Shown here: positions 43,484 to 52,741 of the stretch, one piece after another
Layout of the letters: each line of letters starts with the position of its first letter
Numbering within the stretch: the first letter of the stretch is position 1
Origin: Butyrivibrio sp. LC3010
Lineage (GTDB): Bacteria; Bacillota; Clostridia; Lachnospirales; Lachnospiraceae
NCBI RefSeq assembly: GCF_000424385.1
Contig: NZ_AUJU01000028.1
Span: 1-54,112, forward strand
DNA: 54,112 nucleotides
Reading direction: 5' to 3'
The notes under the pieces: model-generated
Database searches by the model: none
What the model saw: only the letters and a program-made list of their open reading frames with translations
Told to the model about the DNA's origin: nothing
Program-made: the position numbers and the translations under genes

Positions 43484-43707
43484 TAGTCGTACCTCCCCAA
43501 TCGCTCTGCATATTTTTTAAACAGCTCATAATCGTATCCCCCAAGGTCACTCAGCGGAAGAGCTGCATACATATACATAATGAGTGTTTTTGTAAACTCA
43601 TCTTCCCCGGCAATTTTTTCTGATATTTCGTCCTTCTTTTGACCAAGTGATTCTTTTCTTTTTTCAAATTCATCTTTAATCTTAATTGCAAGATTATTGT
43701 TAATCAT
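43483..43707 (-). CDS. Small acidic helical protein of the nag operon
   Basis: 74 residues (INNNLAIKIKDEFEKRKESL, then TKTLIMYMYAALPLSDLGGY, then ELFKKYAERLGRYD). The segment around YMYAALPLSDLGGYDYELF recalls a short helical region that precedes transglutaminase-like domains in Lachnospiraceae proteins, but here it stands alone. No catalytic residue is seen. Coupled to nagB by a TAATG overlap and 61 bases after the fucosidase, so probably expressed with them. Role unknown. Confidence 0.55.
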   Translation of the reverse strand: MINNNLAIKIKDEFEKRKESLGQKKDEISEKIAGEDEFTKTLIMYMYAALPLSDLGGYDYELFKKYAERLGRYD

Positions 43708-43768
43708 CTGGTTCTCTCCGCCTGATTGTCGTTATTACTTCCCAAATCTCTTCAGAAAGTCCTACTCT

Positions 43769-45139
43769 TTAAAGTGATAATTCAAAAACCTGTGCAATGG
43801 CAGCTTCTTCCACCTCATTAACATGTACGTTTAAGCCACCGGGAACATTCTCAAATCTCACTTCATTTCCTGAGTATAGATCCTTAACCTTAGCGACCTT
43901 TCCTTCATATGGAATGAAAATATCTCTCTTAACTTCCATGTTTTCATCCGGATACTGCTTTATTGCATATACCTTTTTCTCTTTTGCTTTTTGGGTAAAG
44001 CATACGTCTTCTTTCTTGTAAGGCGCACAAACTCTTGTGCCATATATAGCTTCTCCATATTTTGAAAGCCATTTTCCTATGTTTTTCATGGCTTTAAGAG
44101 CGCCCTCAGGAATACGTCCGTCAGGCTGCGGTCCTACATTAAGTGCAAGATTTCCACCCTTTGCAACGATATTTGTAAGAAGAGTTATGATTTCCCTGTC
44201 ACTCTTATATTTATCTTCATATTTGAATGAAAAGGATGTGCCCATGGTTATGCAACTCTCCCATGGAATATTTAGTGGTTCATCAGGAACACACTGCTCC
44301 GGAGTAACATAGTTTTCATATTTTCCGCCAACAGTTCTGTCTACGCTAAGCACTCCGGGATGGCTCTTCCTTATTTCATCCATAAGATTTCCAAGATGAA
44401 TATCTTCTCCTTCTTTTTCGCATACCCAGCCTGCATCGAACCAAAATGCATCTATTGGTCCGTAATTATCGGCAAGCTCTTTAACCTGATTATGGGTATA
44501 CTTTTCAAAGCTTTCCCACTTTTCAGGATGCTTTTCAATGTCATAAGATGGGCCTCTCCAGGTCTTATCTCCCTTTTCGTAGCCGGTGCACCAATAATCC
44601 GGACAGTGCCAGTCGGCTTTTGAAAAATATGCTGTAATTCCTATTCCCTCATTTCTCATTTCATTGAAAAGATGCTTTAAAATATCTGCTCTTTTATTTG
44701 TGTTAAAGGGACAGTCTTTTCCCGTAATTTTATAATCTGTGTAAGCTGTGTCCCACATGCAGAAACCATCATGGTGCTTCGTCGTGAAAATGAAATACTT
44801 AAACCCTGCTTCTTTTGCTGCCTTTGCCCAATCCTTTGGAACAAATCTTATTGGATTAAAAGTCTTATTAAGATCAAAGTACTGCTTTTTAAATTCTTCT
44901 CCGTCTGCCCAGTCAATTTCTGTCCTTGACCAGTCTCCATCCTCGTCAGATAAAGCCCATGATTCCACAACACCTATCTGTGAATAGGGTCCCCAATGCA
45001 TCATCAGTGCAAATTTCTGATCTCTGAACCACTCAAGTTTTTCCTTTACTTTCTCGTCTTCAGGCCAGACATAGCTTTCCTCAGTGCTGTAGTTATGGAC
45101 GCCGTTTTCTACTACTTCTTTATTTTCGTTATCGCTCAT
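43769..45139 (-). CDS. Alpha-L-fucosidase, GH29
   Basis: 456 residues from the ATG preceded by GAGGA. No signal peptide. GH29 hallmarks are MMHWGPYSQIGVVESWA, FTTKHHDGFCMWDTAYTDYK and PIDAFWFDAGWV with nucleophile D235, then LALNVGPQPDGRIPEG. There is a C-terminal beta domain. The retaining enzyme releases alpha-L-fucose. Substrate is inferred from the neighbours: core or antennary fucose on N-glycan fragments. It follows GH125 by 32 bases. Confidence 0.9.
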   Translation of the reverse strand: MSDNENKEVVENGVHNYSTEESYVWPEDEKVKEKLEWFRDQKFALMMHWGPYSQIGVVESWALSDEDGDWSRTEIDWADGEEFKKQYFDLNKTFNPIRFVPKDWAKAAKEAGFKYFIFTTKHHDGFCMWDTAYTDYKITGKDCPFNTNKRADILKHLFNEMRNEGIGITAYFSKADWHCPDYWCTGYEKGDKTWRGPSYDIEKHPEKWESFEKYTHNQVKELADNYGPIDAFWFDAGWVCEKEGEDIHLGNLMDEIRKSHPGVLSVDRTVGGKYENYVTPEQCVPDEPLNIPWESCITMGTSFSFKYEDKYKSDREIITLLTNIVAKGGNLALNVGPQPDGRIPEGALKAMKNIGKWLSKYGEAIYGTRVCAPYKKEDVCFTQKAKEKKVYAIKQYPDENMEVKRDIFIPYEGKVAKVKDLYSGNEVRFENVPGGLNVHVNEVEEAAIAQVFELSL

Positions 45140-45171
45140 GATATTCCTCATTTCTCATTATCTAAAATAAC

Positions 45172-46488
45172 TTAATTGCACAGTCCATAATAATCCAGCA
45201 CAAAAAGTGCAAACAATGAATTGGACCAGGCAAACCAGTCCCTTGTATACTTGGATGGATCATCTTTATGGAAGCCTTCGTGCATATAAAGTGTTCCTGC
45301 ATCTGTAGAAGTCAACATGGAAAGAAGTTCTTTCCTCTCATTCTCATCTGCACTGGTAAGCCCCTGCATTGAAAGAGCTATATGCCATATAAAATCCTTC
45401 GGTGTATGTGGTGATCCTATACCTTTTGCAGCCTTTCCTTCATAGAAATATGGATTATTGCTGCTAAGCACATCTGCTCTGGTGCGCAAATATACAGGAT
45501 CTTTTCTATCTATATCTGTTATCCATGGAATCGATAAAAGGCTTGGAACATTTGCATCATCCATCCTGTTTACATTTCCATGCCCATCAGTTTCATATAC
45601 ATATATAGTTTCACCATTTTCATTTTTAATAAATGCATGTTCCTTAATTGCAGCTTCAAGCTTTTCTCTGATTATTACCGCTGCCTTTTTCATGTTTTCA
45701 TCACTTATTCTATCTGCAATCCTTTCCATGTAAGTAAGTACTTCCCTGGCAAAAAGATTTGAAGGAATAAGATATCCATACTTGCATGCGTCATCACTTG
45801 GTCTGAACCCTGACCATATAAGTCCGCATGTTGCAACAGGTTCTCCTTTTCCGCCATTTGTAAGTGTATCTGAGGGCGGACAGTTATCTCTTTCAAAAAA
45901 GTACGCCGACTTCTCTGTATGATTCTGTTCAGTTTCCATAACTTCCAGAATCTTCGCAAGTCCTCTTTTTACCTCTTCGTCAAGAATACTTTCATCCTCT
46001 GTGATTTCAAGATATTGATTCAAAAGGCGAACAGGATAGCACAGAGAATCAAGCTCATACTTTCTCTCCCAATCCCATGGATTGTCATCAGTTCTGTCCT
46101 TAGCCCAGCATCTTCCATTCGCCTCTGTATTAAATGCATTCGCATAAGGGTCTATGCATATCTGTTCAAACTGTTTCTTGATGACTCCCTTTACAAGATC
46201 CTTTATAGGTTCACAACCGTCCTCCATCATAAACGGTGCATAGTGACATACCTGAGCACTACTGTCCCTAAGCCACATAGCCTCAATGTCTCCGGTGATA
46301 AGGAACACCTTTTTGTCATCCAGACACTGCATCGTTGTTTCAGCAGTATTTACAAAACATTTTTTAAACATTTCACAGAGTCTGTCATCTGCGCCTTTTT
46401 CCCTTATTTTTTCGCCAAGCTCATCTGAAAGTTTTCTTACTGCTGCTATTATTTCTTTTTCTTTTTTATCATCTCTTATATAGCTCAT
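45172..46488 (-). CDS. Exo-alpha-1,6-mannosidase, GH125
   Basis: 438 residues, an (alpha/alpha)6 barrel without signal peptide. Diagnostic segments are FLITGDIEAMWLRDSSAQVC, ANGRCWAKDRTDDNPWDWER, WSGFRPSDDACKYGYL (general acid Asp at 232 or 233) and TLYMHEGFHKDDPSKYTRDW (base Glu404). GH125 enzymes are inverting alpha-1,6-mannosidases that trim N-glycan mannose arms. Together with GH130 next door it points to the Man-GlcNAc2 core as substrate. Confidence 0.9.
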   Translation of the reverse strand: MSYIRDDKKEKEIIAAVRKLSDELGEKIREKGADDRLCEMFKKCFVNTAETTMQCLDDKKVFLITGDIEAMWLRDSSAQVCHYAPFMMEDGCEPIKDLVKGVIKKQFEQICIDPYANAFNTEANGRCWAKDRTDDNPWDWERKYELDSLCYPVRLLNQYLEITEDESILDEEVKRGLAKILEVMETEQNHTEKSAYFFERDNCPPSDTLTNGGKGEPVATCGLIWSGFRPSDDACKYGYLIPSNLFAREVLTYMERIADRISDENMKKAAVIIREKLEAAIKEHAFIKNENGETIYVYETDGHGNVNRMDDANVPSLLSIPWITDIDRKDPVYLRTRADVLSSNNPYFYEGKAAKGIGSPHTPKDFIWHIALSMQGLTSADENERKELLSMLTSTDAGTLYMHEGFHKDDPSKYTRDWFAWSNSLFALFVLDYYGLCN

Positions 46489-46583
46489 TCCATCACCTCG
46501 TATATTCCTACAAACTTAAGTGTAATGTAATCTCTTGCATCCTTTATCTTTATAACAATTCAATCAGTACATCATTCTATAAA

Positions 46584-47579
46584 TCAAACTTCCAGGTTAT
46601 TCTCTTTTGCCCAGTTAACAAGTCTGTCAACAGTTGTAAATGCAAGTCCTGTCACGGTATCTGCACAACCATAGTAAATAGCTATTCTTCCTGTAGCTGC
46701 ATCGCTAAGTGCTGCACAGGGGAATACTACGTTTGGTACATCACCCGTAAGTTCATAAATTTCTCTTGGTGCAAGAATATAGTACTTTGATCTGTACTTA
46801 ACCTTCCATGGCTCATCCTTATCAAGAATTGCACAACCCATGCGATATACAAAACCGTTACATGTATTAAGCACACCATGATAAATCAGAAGCCATCCTT
46901 CATCAGTCTCAATCGGAACAGGTCCGGGACCGATTTTTGTTGACTGCCATGCAGATGCGTCGCCGCCAAAGGTTCCCATTACATATCTGTGATGTCCCCA
47001 GTATTCAAGATCGGGACTCTGGCTATAGAAAATATCTCCAAAAGGTGTGTGTCCGGTATCAGAAGGTCTGCTAAGCATTGCATATTTGCCATTTATTTTT
47101 CTTGGGAAAAGAACTCCGTTTCTGTTATAAGGAAGGAATGCATTTTCAAGCTGAACAAATGTCTTGAAATCGTATGTATAGGCGATTCCGATAGTAGGTC
47201 CGTGATAGCCGTTGCACCATGTTACATAATATCTGTCCTCAATGAATACAACTCTTGGGTCATATCTGTACTGTCTCTTAGCTATTTCACCGTCCTCGCA
47301 GACAAACTGGATCGGCTCGTGATTTATCTCCCAGTGGATGCCGTCCTTACTGAATCCGGCGAAAATATCCATGCTTATAGCCAGTGAATCGCATCTGAAC
47401 ACTCCCGCAAAACCATCCTCAAAAGGCACTGCAGCGCTGTTAAATATACTGTTTGAAGTAGGAATTTCATTCCTGCCTATTATCGGGTTTTCTGAATATC
47501 TCCATACAGGTCCCTTCTCATTTTCAGGACATTCCTGCCATGGAATATTCTTAAGCTCTTTTCCGATTATTTTACTCAT
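46584..47579 (-). CDS. Beta-mannoside phosphorylase, GH130
   Basis: 331 residues, a five-bladed propeller without signal peptide. It shows the GH130 patterns: [40 protein letters not shown] with catalytic D107, [20 protein letters not shown] (phosphate-binding Arg/His region) and [20 protein letters not shown]. The family phosphorolyses beta-mannosides to mannose-1-phosphate. Beta-1,4-mannosyl-GlcNAc phosphorylase is the likely activity given GH125, GH20 and nagAB in the operon. Other family activities (beta-1,2-mannosides) remain possible. Confidence 0.88.
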   Translation of the reverse strand: MSKIIGKELKNIPWQECPENEKGPVWRYSENPIIGRNEIPTSNSIFNSAAVPFEDGFAGVFRCDSLAISMDIFAGFSKDGIHWEINHEPIQFVCEDGEIAKRQYRYDPRVVFIEDRYYVTWCNGYHGPTIGIAYTYDFKTFVQLENAFLPYNRNGVLFPRKINGKYAMLSRPSDTGHTPFGDIFYSQSPDLEYWGHHRYVMGTFGGDASAWQSTKIGPGPVPIETDEGWLLIYHGVLNTCNGFVYRMGCAILDKDEPWKVKYRSKYYILAPREIYELTGDVPNVVFPCAALSDAATGRIAIYYGCADTVTGLAFTTVDRLVNWAKENNLEV

Positions 47580-47613
47580 AATAAACTCCCTCCGTGTTTA
47601 TAAAATTTAAGTA

Positions 47614-49512
47614 CTATTTGATGATCAAATTAACATTTTGCTCTCTAAGAATATCCGCACACTGATAAAAGATCTCTTCCACGCGATATAATTCACTTTC
47701 TCTCGATGTAATTCTCCATATTTTCTTATAGTGATACATCCATGTTTCAATTTCTGCGGCTATCCTTACGCATTCATCATGGTTCTGAGCCTTGTCAAAC
47801 AGTTTGCATCCAAGCTGATAAAGTGCTCTGCACATAAGCTTTTGACCTTCTGCAAATAGCAGTAATCTATTAATTAACGCTTTTCCCTCATCGTTAACGC
47901 CAGTAATAAGGAGTCTTAGATCATCCAGCTTTTCATCGATACGCTTATTATTTTCTGCAGGTTCATTTACTTTAAGCCGGCCATAGAACTCTTTTGCTTC
48001 CTGTGCTGCAGGTCTGTTACGAATAAGTTCTATAAATTGAACCAGTTGATCCCAGCTGTTGCCCTCAAGCATTCCTATGTCTCTGGCAACGCTCATTAGT
48101 TCCTCTTCACGATCCCCATAATACAGCCTTGATATTTGTCTGTTTATCTCAGTTTCTTCGCTAACGCCTGACCAGGAAAAAGCTGCGCCGTAAATAAGTC
48201 CCGGTATTGAGAAAAGCGGATCCTGTAAATGTCCATAATCGCCCCAATCTGTATTCAGGAGACCTTCCGCATGATACTTCCCTGCATATTCACACATGAT
48301 AGATATGTTTCTGTATGCCATCTCAAAATGATTAATAAAATGCCTCCAGCCATGGACCCCGGGACAGAGATACTGTCTTACAGGAACATCGGCAAGTTTT
48401 CTGGTATTATCCTCTTTCTCGCAGTCACTGTAGCCCCAGTTAAGGCAGATTACATCCTTGGGAAGCAGCTTTGCATACTCAGGAAATCCCACGATTATAT
48501 CTCCCCAGAACATTGGCTTTTTGCCCTTATTTATGCAATACTCCATGATTCTGTTTACATAATCCACATAAACCTTTCCTACACCTTCCCTGTCTGCAAG
48601 CTCTTTACTCTTACCTTTTCCAAGATCAAAGGTCTCATCTGCACATATATTTACATAATCGCTTCTAAATAACGGAAGGAATTCATCAAGCACCTTTTTA
48701 ACAAATTCAAAGGATTTTTCATTTGTCACATCCAGGGTATGATGCTGCATTCTCTGATCAAAAGAGAACTCGCTGTCTCTTGGATCATCAAGCTCACACA
48801 GCTCCTCAAAAGTTTTTGTTCTAAGCACCTTATAGAGATGTCCAAAGGTTGAAATCGAAGGAATGAGTTCTATTCCAAGTTTTGCGCAGTATTCATCAAG
48901 CTCCAGAATATCTTCAGCAGTCAGCGGGGTATCATCCCTACAAACTTCAGAAAATCCTTTAAACAAAAATGAATGCTCTACATATAGCTGAAGCTGATTC
49001 AGTTTAAAATAGCTGCAAAGATCTGCCAGCTTTTTATATGAAGAAAGCTTCTGTATTCTTCCCCTTGATGCATCATGATAAAACCCTCTGTTAGAAAGTA
49101 CTGGCTTATCTGAGATTTCACAGGCAGGAATCAAAGCGCCACCTAACGCTATCAATTGCCTGAATGTAGCGACACCATATAAGAGTCCTCTCTTTGTTCT
49201 CGCCTTTACAATTACTTTGTCATCACTAATGTTAAGACTATATCCTTCCTCTTCTTTTATATCATCAGACCTATCGAGTATTATTACCTTTGAAACATCT
49301 TCTTCACTTGCACTTCTGGTAATCTCAAGCCTGATTCCAAGCTTGTCCTCTATATAACCCTTAAGTATTAAAGCGCTGTTATAATCCGAAGAATCTGTGC
49401 TTTCAAGAAGAACAATTTTTGTATCATAAGAAATTCTGAATTGCCCTTCTACCTCCTTTATTTCAACCGGTCTTGGTATCAAATACTCAAATGTGTTTTT
49501 CTTATAACTCAT
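47614..49512 (-). CDS. Beta-N-acetylhexosaminidase, GH20
   Basis: 632 residues without signal peptide. An N-terminal GH20b domain (about 10-130) leads into the barrel (RGFYHDASRGRIQKL, LNQLQLYVEHSFLF, ISTFGHLYK), with the catalytic pair D292-E293 in ICADETFDLGKGKS and the sugar-binding MFWGDIIV and TDWGDYGHLQDP. A helical C-terminal tail (about 490-630) is longer than usual. The enzyme removes terminal GlcNAc or GalNAc by substrate-assisted catalysis. Its start is 2 bases from the GH3 stop, so the two genes are coupled. Confidence 0.88.
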   Translation of the reverse strand: MSYKKNTFEYLIPRPVEIKEVEGQFRISYDTKIVLLESTDSSDYNSALILKGYIEDKLGIRLEITRSASEEDVSKVIILDRSDDIKEEEGYSLNISDDKVIVKARTKRGLLYGVATFRQLIALGGALIPACEISDKPVLSNRGFYHDASRGRIQKLSSYKKLADLCSYFKLNQLQLYVEHSFLFKGFSEVCRDDTPLTAEDILELDEYCAKLGIELIPSISTFGHLYKVLRTKTFEELCELDDPRDSEFSFDQRMQHHTLDVTNEKSFEFVKKVLDEFLPLFRSDYVNICADETFDLGKGKSKELADREGVGKVYVDYVNRIMEYCINKGKKPMFWGDIIVGFPEYAKLLPKDVICLNWGYSDCEKEDNTRKLADVPVRQYLCPGVHGWRHFINHFEMAYRNISIMCEYAGKYHAEGLLNTDWGDYGHLQDPLFSIPGLIYGAAFSWSGVSEETEINRQISRLYYGDREEELMSVARDIGMLEGNSWDQLVQFIELIRNRPAAQEAKEFYGRLKVNEPAENNKRIDEKLDDLRLLITGVNDEGKALINRLLLFAEGQKLMCRALYQLGCKLFDKAQNHDECVRIAAEIETWMYHYKKIWRITSRESELYRVEEIFYQCADILREQNVNLIIK

Positions 49513-49514
49513 CT

Positions 49515-51848
49515 TTAACCCTCCTTTAAAACGCCTTCATTTATTAACGTTCTTGCTATTTCCTTTCCCTGATCCATAAGAATAACCTCATATTTCTTTG
49601 CTTTAGTGGAAAGCTTCATTTCATAGTCATAAAATGTAAAATCTCCGACTGTAAGTTCCATCTCAATTTCTGCCTCTTCTCCAGGCATTATTCGGTATCT
49701 CTTGAATTTTTTAAGCTCAAGTTCTCTTGCAGTAACAAGTCCTCCATGCCGTCTTATATACAACTGCGGAACTGCGCAGACCTCTATATTTCCTTCATTT
49801 TTGACCTTTAGTTTTGCCCTGAGAACCACTTCACCAAGCTCCTCATTGGCTTCTTTTCTTTTAACCGTTTCATTCCCAGGATCATAAATCTTTGAAGAAA
49901 GCTCTTTTACTTGTTTAAACAGGACAGCCTTATAGGAAATATCAGCATACATAAGTCCCTCTCCAAAGCTGTAGGCCGCCTTTTTCTCCAGATCACAGTA
50001 TTTCATTCCGTCATAGGATGACTTGAAATTGTAATAGACAGGAAGCTGACCTGAACTTACAGGAAGCGATGCAGACAATCTACCCACAGGACTTATCTCT
50101 CCTTTTATAATTCTTGCAATCGCATCTCCGCCATATGGTCCTGGGTAAAACGAGTAAAGAAAGGCATCGCTTATTTGAGATACTTCAGAAACAGCATACG
50201 GTCTTCCTGCAACGCAAACCGTTATTACCGGTATTTTTCCACCTAATTCCTGTCTGATGAATTTAGCCTCTTTTGAACCAACATCAATATCTGCCCTGTC
50301 CATTCCTTCACCGCATTCCATACTCCCGCCTTTTGAGATTGCAGCACCGTTTTTATCAAATTCTGCTCCGGAATATCTGGAGGAGCTTCCTCCTGTAACA
50401 AAGACCAAAATATCGTACTCATTTATTTCTTCTGTCAGTTTTTTCTTATCTTCAGGCGAATTAAAATCAAACTCATCTACAGCATCATTTCCATACGTCC
50501 TCTTTAACCCCTGTAATATTGTTACCATCTCCTCCGGACATCTTGGAGGTGTGTAATCACCCATTAGCGCATATCCTGAGTCTGCATTTTCTCCCAGCAC
50601 CGCTATCTTTTTTGCTTTTTTTGCAGGCAAAATAGCAGACGTGTTTTTTAGCATTACTACAGATTCCTCAGCCATTTTGGTCGATAGTTTGTCTATTCCG
50701 TAGGATTTCTCAGACTCCATATTTTTAGACATATACGGATTCTCAAACAGCCCTCTTTCAAACTTCAAAAGTAAAACAGGGAGTACCGCTTCATCTATAT
50801 CCTTTTCAGATATGATTCCTCTCTCCACTGCCTGAACCAGCTCTGTAAACCCTTTATCCCATAGGCTTATGTTCACACCACTCTTCAAAGCCAGTGCTCC
50901 ACTCTCAACATTATCATCAGTAACCTTATCAAGACTATCTATGGCAAAACCATCCGCCATGACCACTCCCTTAAAGCCCATCTCTTTCCTAAGGACATCT
51001 TTAAGAAGATGAGAATTGGCATGGCAGTATATTCCATCTATCTCGTTATAAGCTGCCATTATTCCGTCACATCCTGCTTTTACAGCAGCCCCGGTAGATG
51101 GCAGGTGTATCTCACGTAGTTCCCTTTCACCGATTCTTGCCGCACTGGCATTAACTCCGCCCGTACCTTCACCCTGTGCACAAAAATGCTTGGCAACAAC
51201 ACCTGTTCCACTTTTCTTCATACCCTTTACTGCAGCAAAAGCCATTTTTGAAGACAGCACAGGATCCTCAGAATAGCATTCTTCACACCTACCCCATCTG
51301 GGATCCCTTAAAACATCCAGCATGGACATAAGAGCCAGGTCCACATGTCCGTCAGATAACTGTCGTCCGCATGCTTCATATGCATCTTCAAGCAGTTTTT
51401 CATCAAACGTGCATCCTGCTGCTGTGTTTACAGGAAGTATTCCTCCCCCAAGAGCCTGATGTCCATGAGGGCATTCCGTCGACATAAGTGCAGGAATCCT
51501 AAGCCTTGAATGCTCTATAACATATCTCTGAACGGTGTTATATGCATCCATACTTTTATCCGGAGTTATTCCGTTTTCCTCAGTTCTTCCGGACCAGGGA
51601 TCTGCTCTGTAAAGGCCATATAAAGTGCCAATGCCTCCCCATTTCTCCACTTCATCTTTAAATTCCTGACTGAGAACAAAATTCTCTCCTTCATATTCAT
51701 ATATTGAAAAACCATAAAGCCTTTGATTTAACTGCCCTGCTTTTTCATTTAGTGTCATTTTTGATAAAAGATCCATCGCACGGTCCAAAGGTGCTTTTTG
51801 GGGATCAAGATATACCGCTTCGTTTCCCATTCTGCGTTTATCCTCCAT
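49515..51848 (-). CDS. GH3 beta-glycosidase
   Basis: 777 residues without signal peptide: GH3 N barrel (residues about 20-365), GH3 C sandwich (about 400-625) and a C-terminal Fn3-like domain (about 660-770). Nucleophile D299 is in GFKGVVMADGFAIDSL. The substrate pocket includes STECPHGH, RDPRWGRCEE and AKHFCAQGEGTGG. Specificity cannot be read directly. Beta-xylosidase or beta-glucosidase are usual, and removal of core beta-1,2-xylose from plant-type N-glycans is an attractive possibility here. AGGA precedes the ATG. It is the first gene of the operon. Confidence 0.85.
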   Translation of the reverse strand: MEDKRRMGNEAVYLDPQKAPLDRAMDLLSKMTLNEKAGQLNQRLYGFSIYEYEGENFVLSQEFKDEVEKWGGIGTLYGLYRADPWSGRTEENGITPDKSMDAYNTVQRYVIEHSRLRIPALMSTECPHGHQALGGGILPVNTAAGCTFDEKLLEDAYEACGRQLSDGHVDLALMSMLDVLRDPRWGRCEECYSEDPVLSSKMAFAAVKGMKKSGTGVVAKHFCAQGEGTGGVNASAARIGERELREIHLPSTGAAVKAGCDGIMAAYNEIDGIYCHANSHLLKDVLRKEMGFKGVVMADGFAIDSLDKVTDDNVESGALALKSGVNISLWDKGFTELVQAVERGIISEKDIDEAVLPVLLLKFERGLFENPYMSKNMESEKSYGIDKLSTKMAEESVVMLKNTSAILPAKKAKKIAVLGENADSGYALMGDYTPPRCPEEMVTILQGLKRTYGNDAVDEFDFNSPEDKKKLTEEINEYDILVFVTGGSSSRYSGAEFDKNGAAISKGGSMECGEGMDRADIDVGSKEAKFIRQELGGKIPVITVCVAGRPYAVSEVSQISDAFLYSFYPGPYGGDAIARIIKGEISPVGRLSASLPVSSGQLPVYYNFKSSYDGMKYCDLEKKAAYSFGEGLMYADISYKAVLFKQVKELSSKIYDPGNETVKRKEANEELGEVVLRAKLKVKNEGNIEVCAVPQLYIRRHGGLVTARELELKKFKRYRIMPGEEAEIEMELTVGDFTFYDYEMKLSTKAKKYEVILMDQGKEIARTLINEGVLKEG

Positions 51849-51864
51849 ATCATCCTGAATGTTT

Positions 51865-51880
51865 AATAACGTTTATACCA
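51865..51880 (-). promoter_or_regulatory. Possible promoter and AACGTT operator of the glycosidase operon
   Basis: On the minus strand TGGTATAAA (51880-51872) is an extended -10, about 25 bases upstream of the GH3 ATG. AACGTT overlaps the expected start in a roughly palindromic TAATAACGTTTATA. This might be a site for the nearby LacI protein encoded at 52.7 kb. The rest of 51849-52156 is AT-rich with no further gene. Confidence 0.35.
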
Positions 51881-52041
51881 TGATTAACACCTGTTAAAGC
51901 CAATCCATTTACATTCTAACTTTTTTTAAAAATTTTTCCTAGTGCAAAAGTCAATTTTATACGTTATATATGCACTTTGACGTTTTTAGTCCCTCGTTTT
52001 TATGTATGTAAACAAAATGTTAATTTATATTAAATCTAAAT

Positions 52042-52071
52042 TGCTTTTGTTTGTTTTTTGATGATATAATT
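52042..52071 (+). promoter_or_regulatory. Promoter of the CBM9-like/LacI transcript
   Basis: TTGCTT (52042-52047), 18 bases, TATAAT (52066-52071). Transcription would start about 52078, with an AAGGAG ribosome binding site before the ATG at 52157. Confidence 0.5.
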
Positions 52072-52156
52072 TCCCATAATAAACTTCTCAATAATAATGG
52101 TCGTAATAATATGAAACCCTTAACAAGTTTATAGAAATAATTATAAGGAGTATGTA

Positions 52157-52739
52157 ATGATCAACAAAAACACATTAAGGATTCCCTTCCCAAGAGTTCC
52201 TTTTAATCCACCAGTCTATGCCTGCACAAAAGCAGATTCTGCCCCCGTGCTTGATGGCGATCTTGATAAAGAATTCTGGAAAGACGCTCCGTATACCGAT
52301 CTTTTCAAAGAAAATCAAGGACATAAATACCGGAAAGCCGCTTTCCGAGGACAATTGGGTATGGTCTCCCACAGGTGTAATAAACATTCATTATCCGGAG
52401 CTATGGGGGTTTGTATTTTTCTGTGATGATAAGTCCGATACCCCGGTAATTCCCGAGACAGAACTTATCAAATGGGAACTTAGAAAAATATATTATGCTG
52501 AAAATGCTTTTTTTGATAAAAAAGGATATTATACTGATGATAAGGAATTAATAAGCACTATCGTCAAAGACTGTTCCCGCTGCGAAAAAGAATCTGAAAT
52601 AAAGCTTGATGATTACGAACTTACAGTTACTCCTACTTTCTTTGAAGCATCAGCCTTTACAAGCGATTATGAAAAAGCTGTCAGAATTTATGCCGATGGC
52701 AAAACGATAGCTTTACCTGTAAATAAGTCGAGGGTATAG
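52157..52739 (+). pseudogene. CBM9-like carbohydrate-binding protein, internally deleted
   Basis: The first frame reads NTLRIPFPRVPFNPPVYACT and SAPVLDGDLDKEFWKDAPYT, then DLFKE, the start of CBM9-like proteins. At about 52315 it shifts and soon stops (52426). A second frame picks up KDINTGKPLSEDNWVWSPTG and VINIHYPELWGFVFF, the normal C-terminal part of the same family, then a divergent tail ending LPVNKSRV at 52739. The middle of the domain (about 100 or more residues) is missing, so a deletion with frame change has occurred. The LacI gene starts 2 bases after the second frame ends. Confidence 0.7.
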
Positions 52740-52741
52740 AA

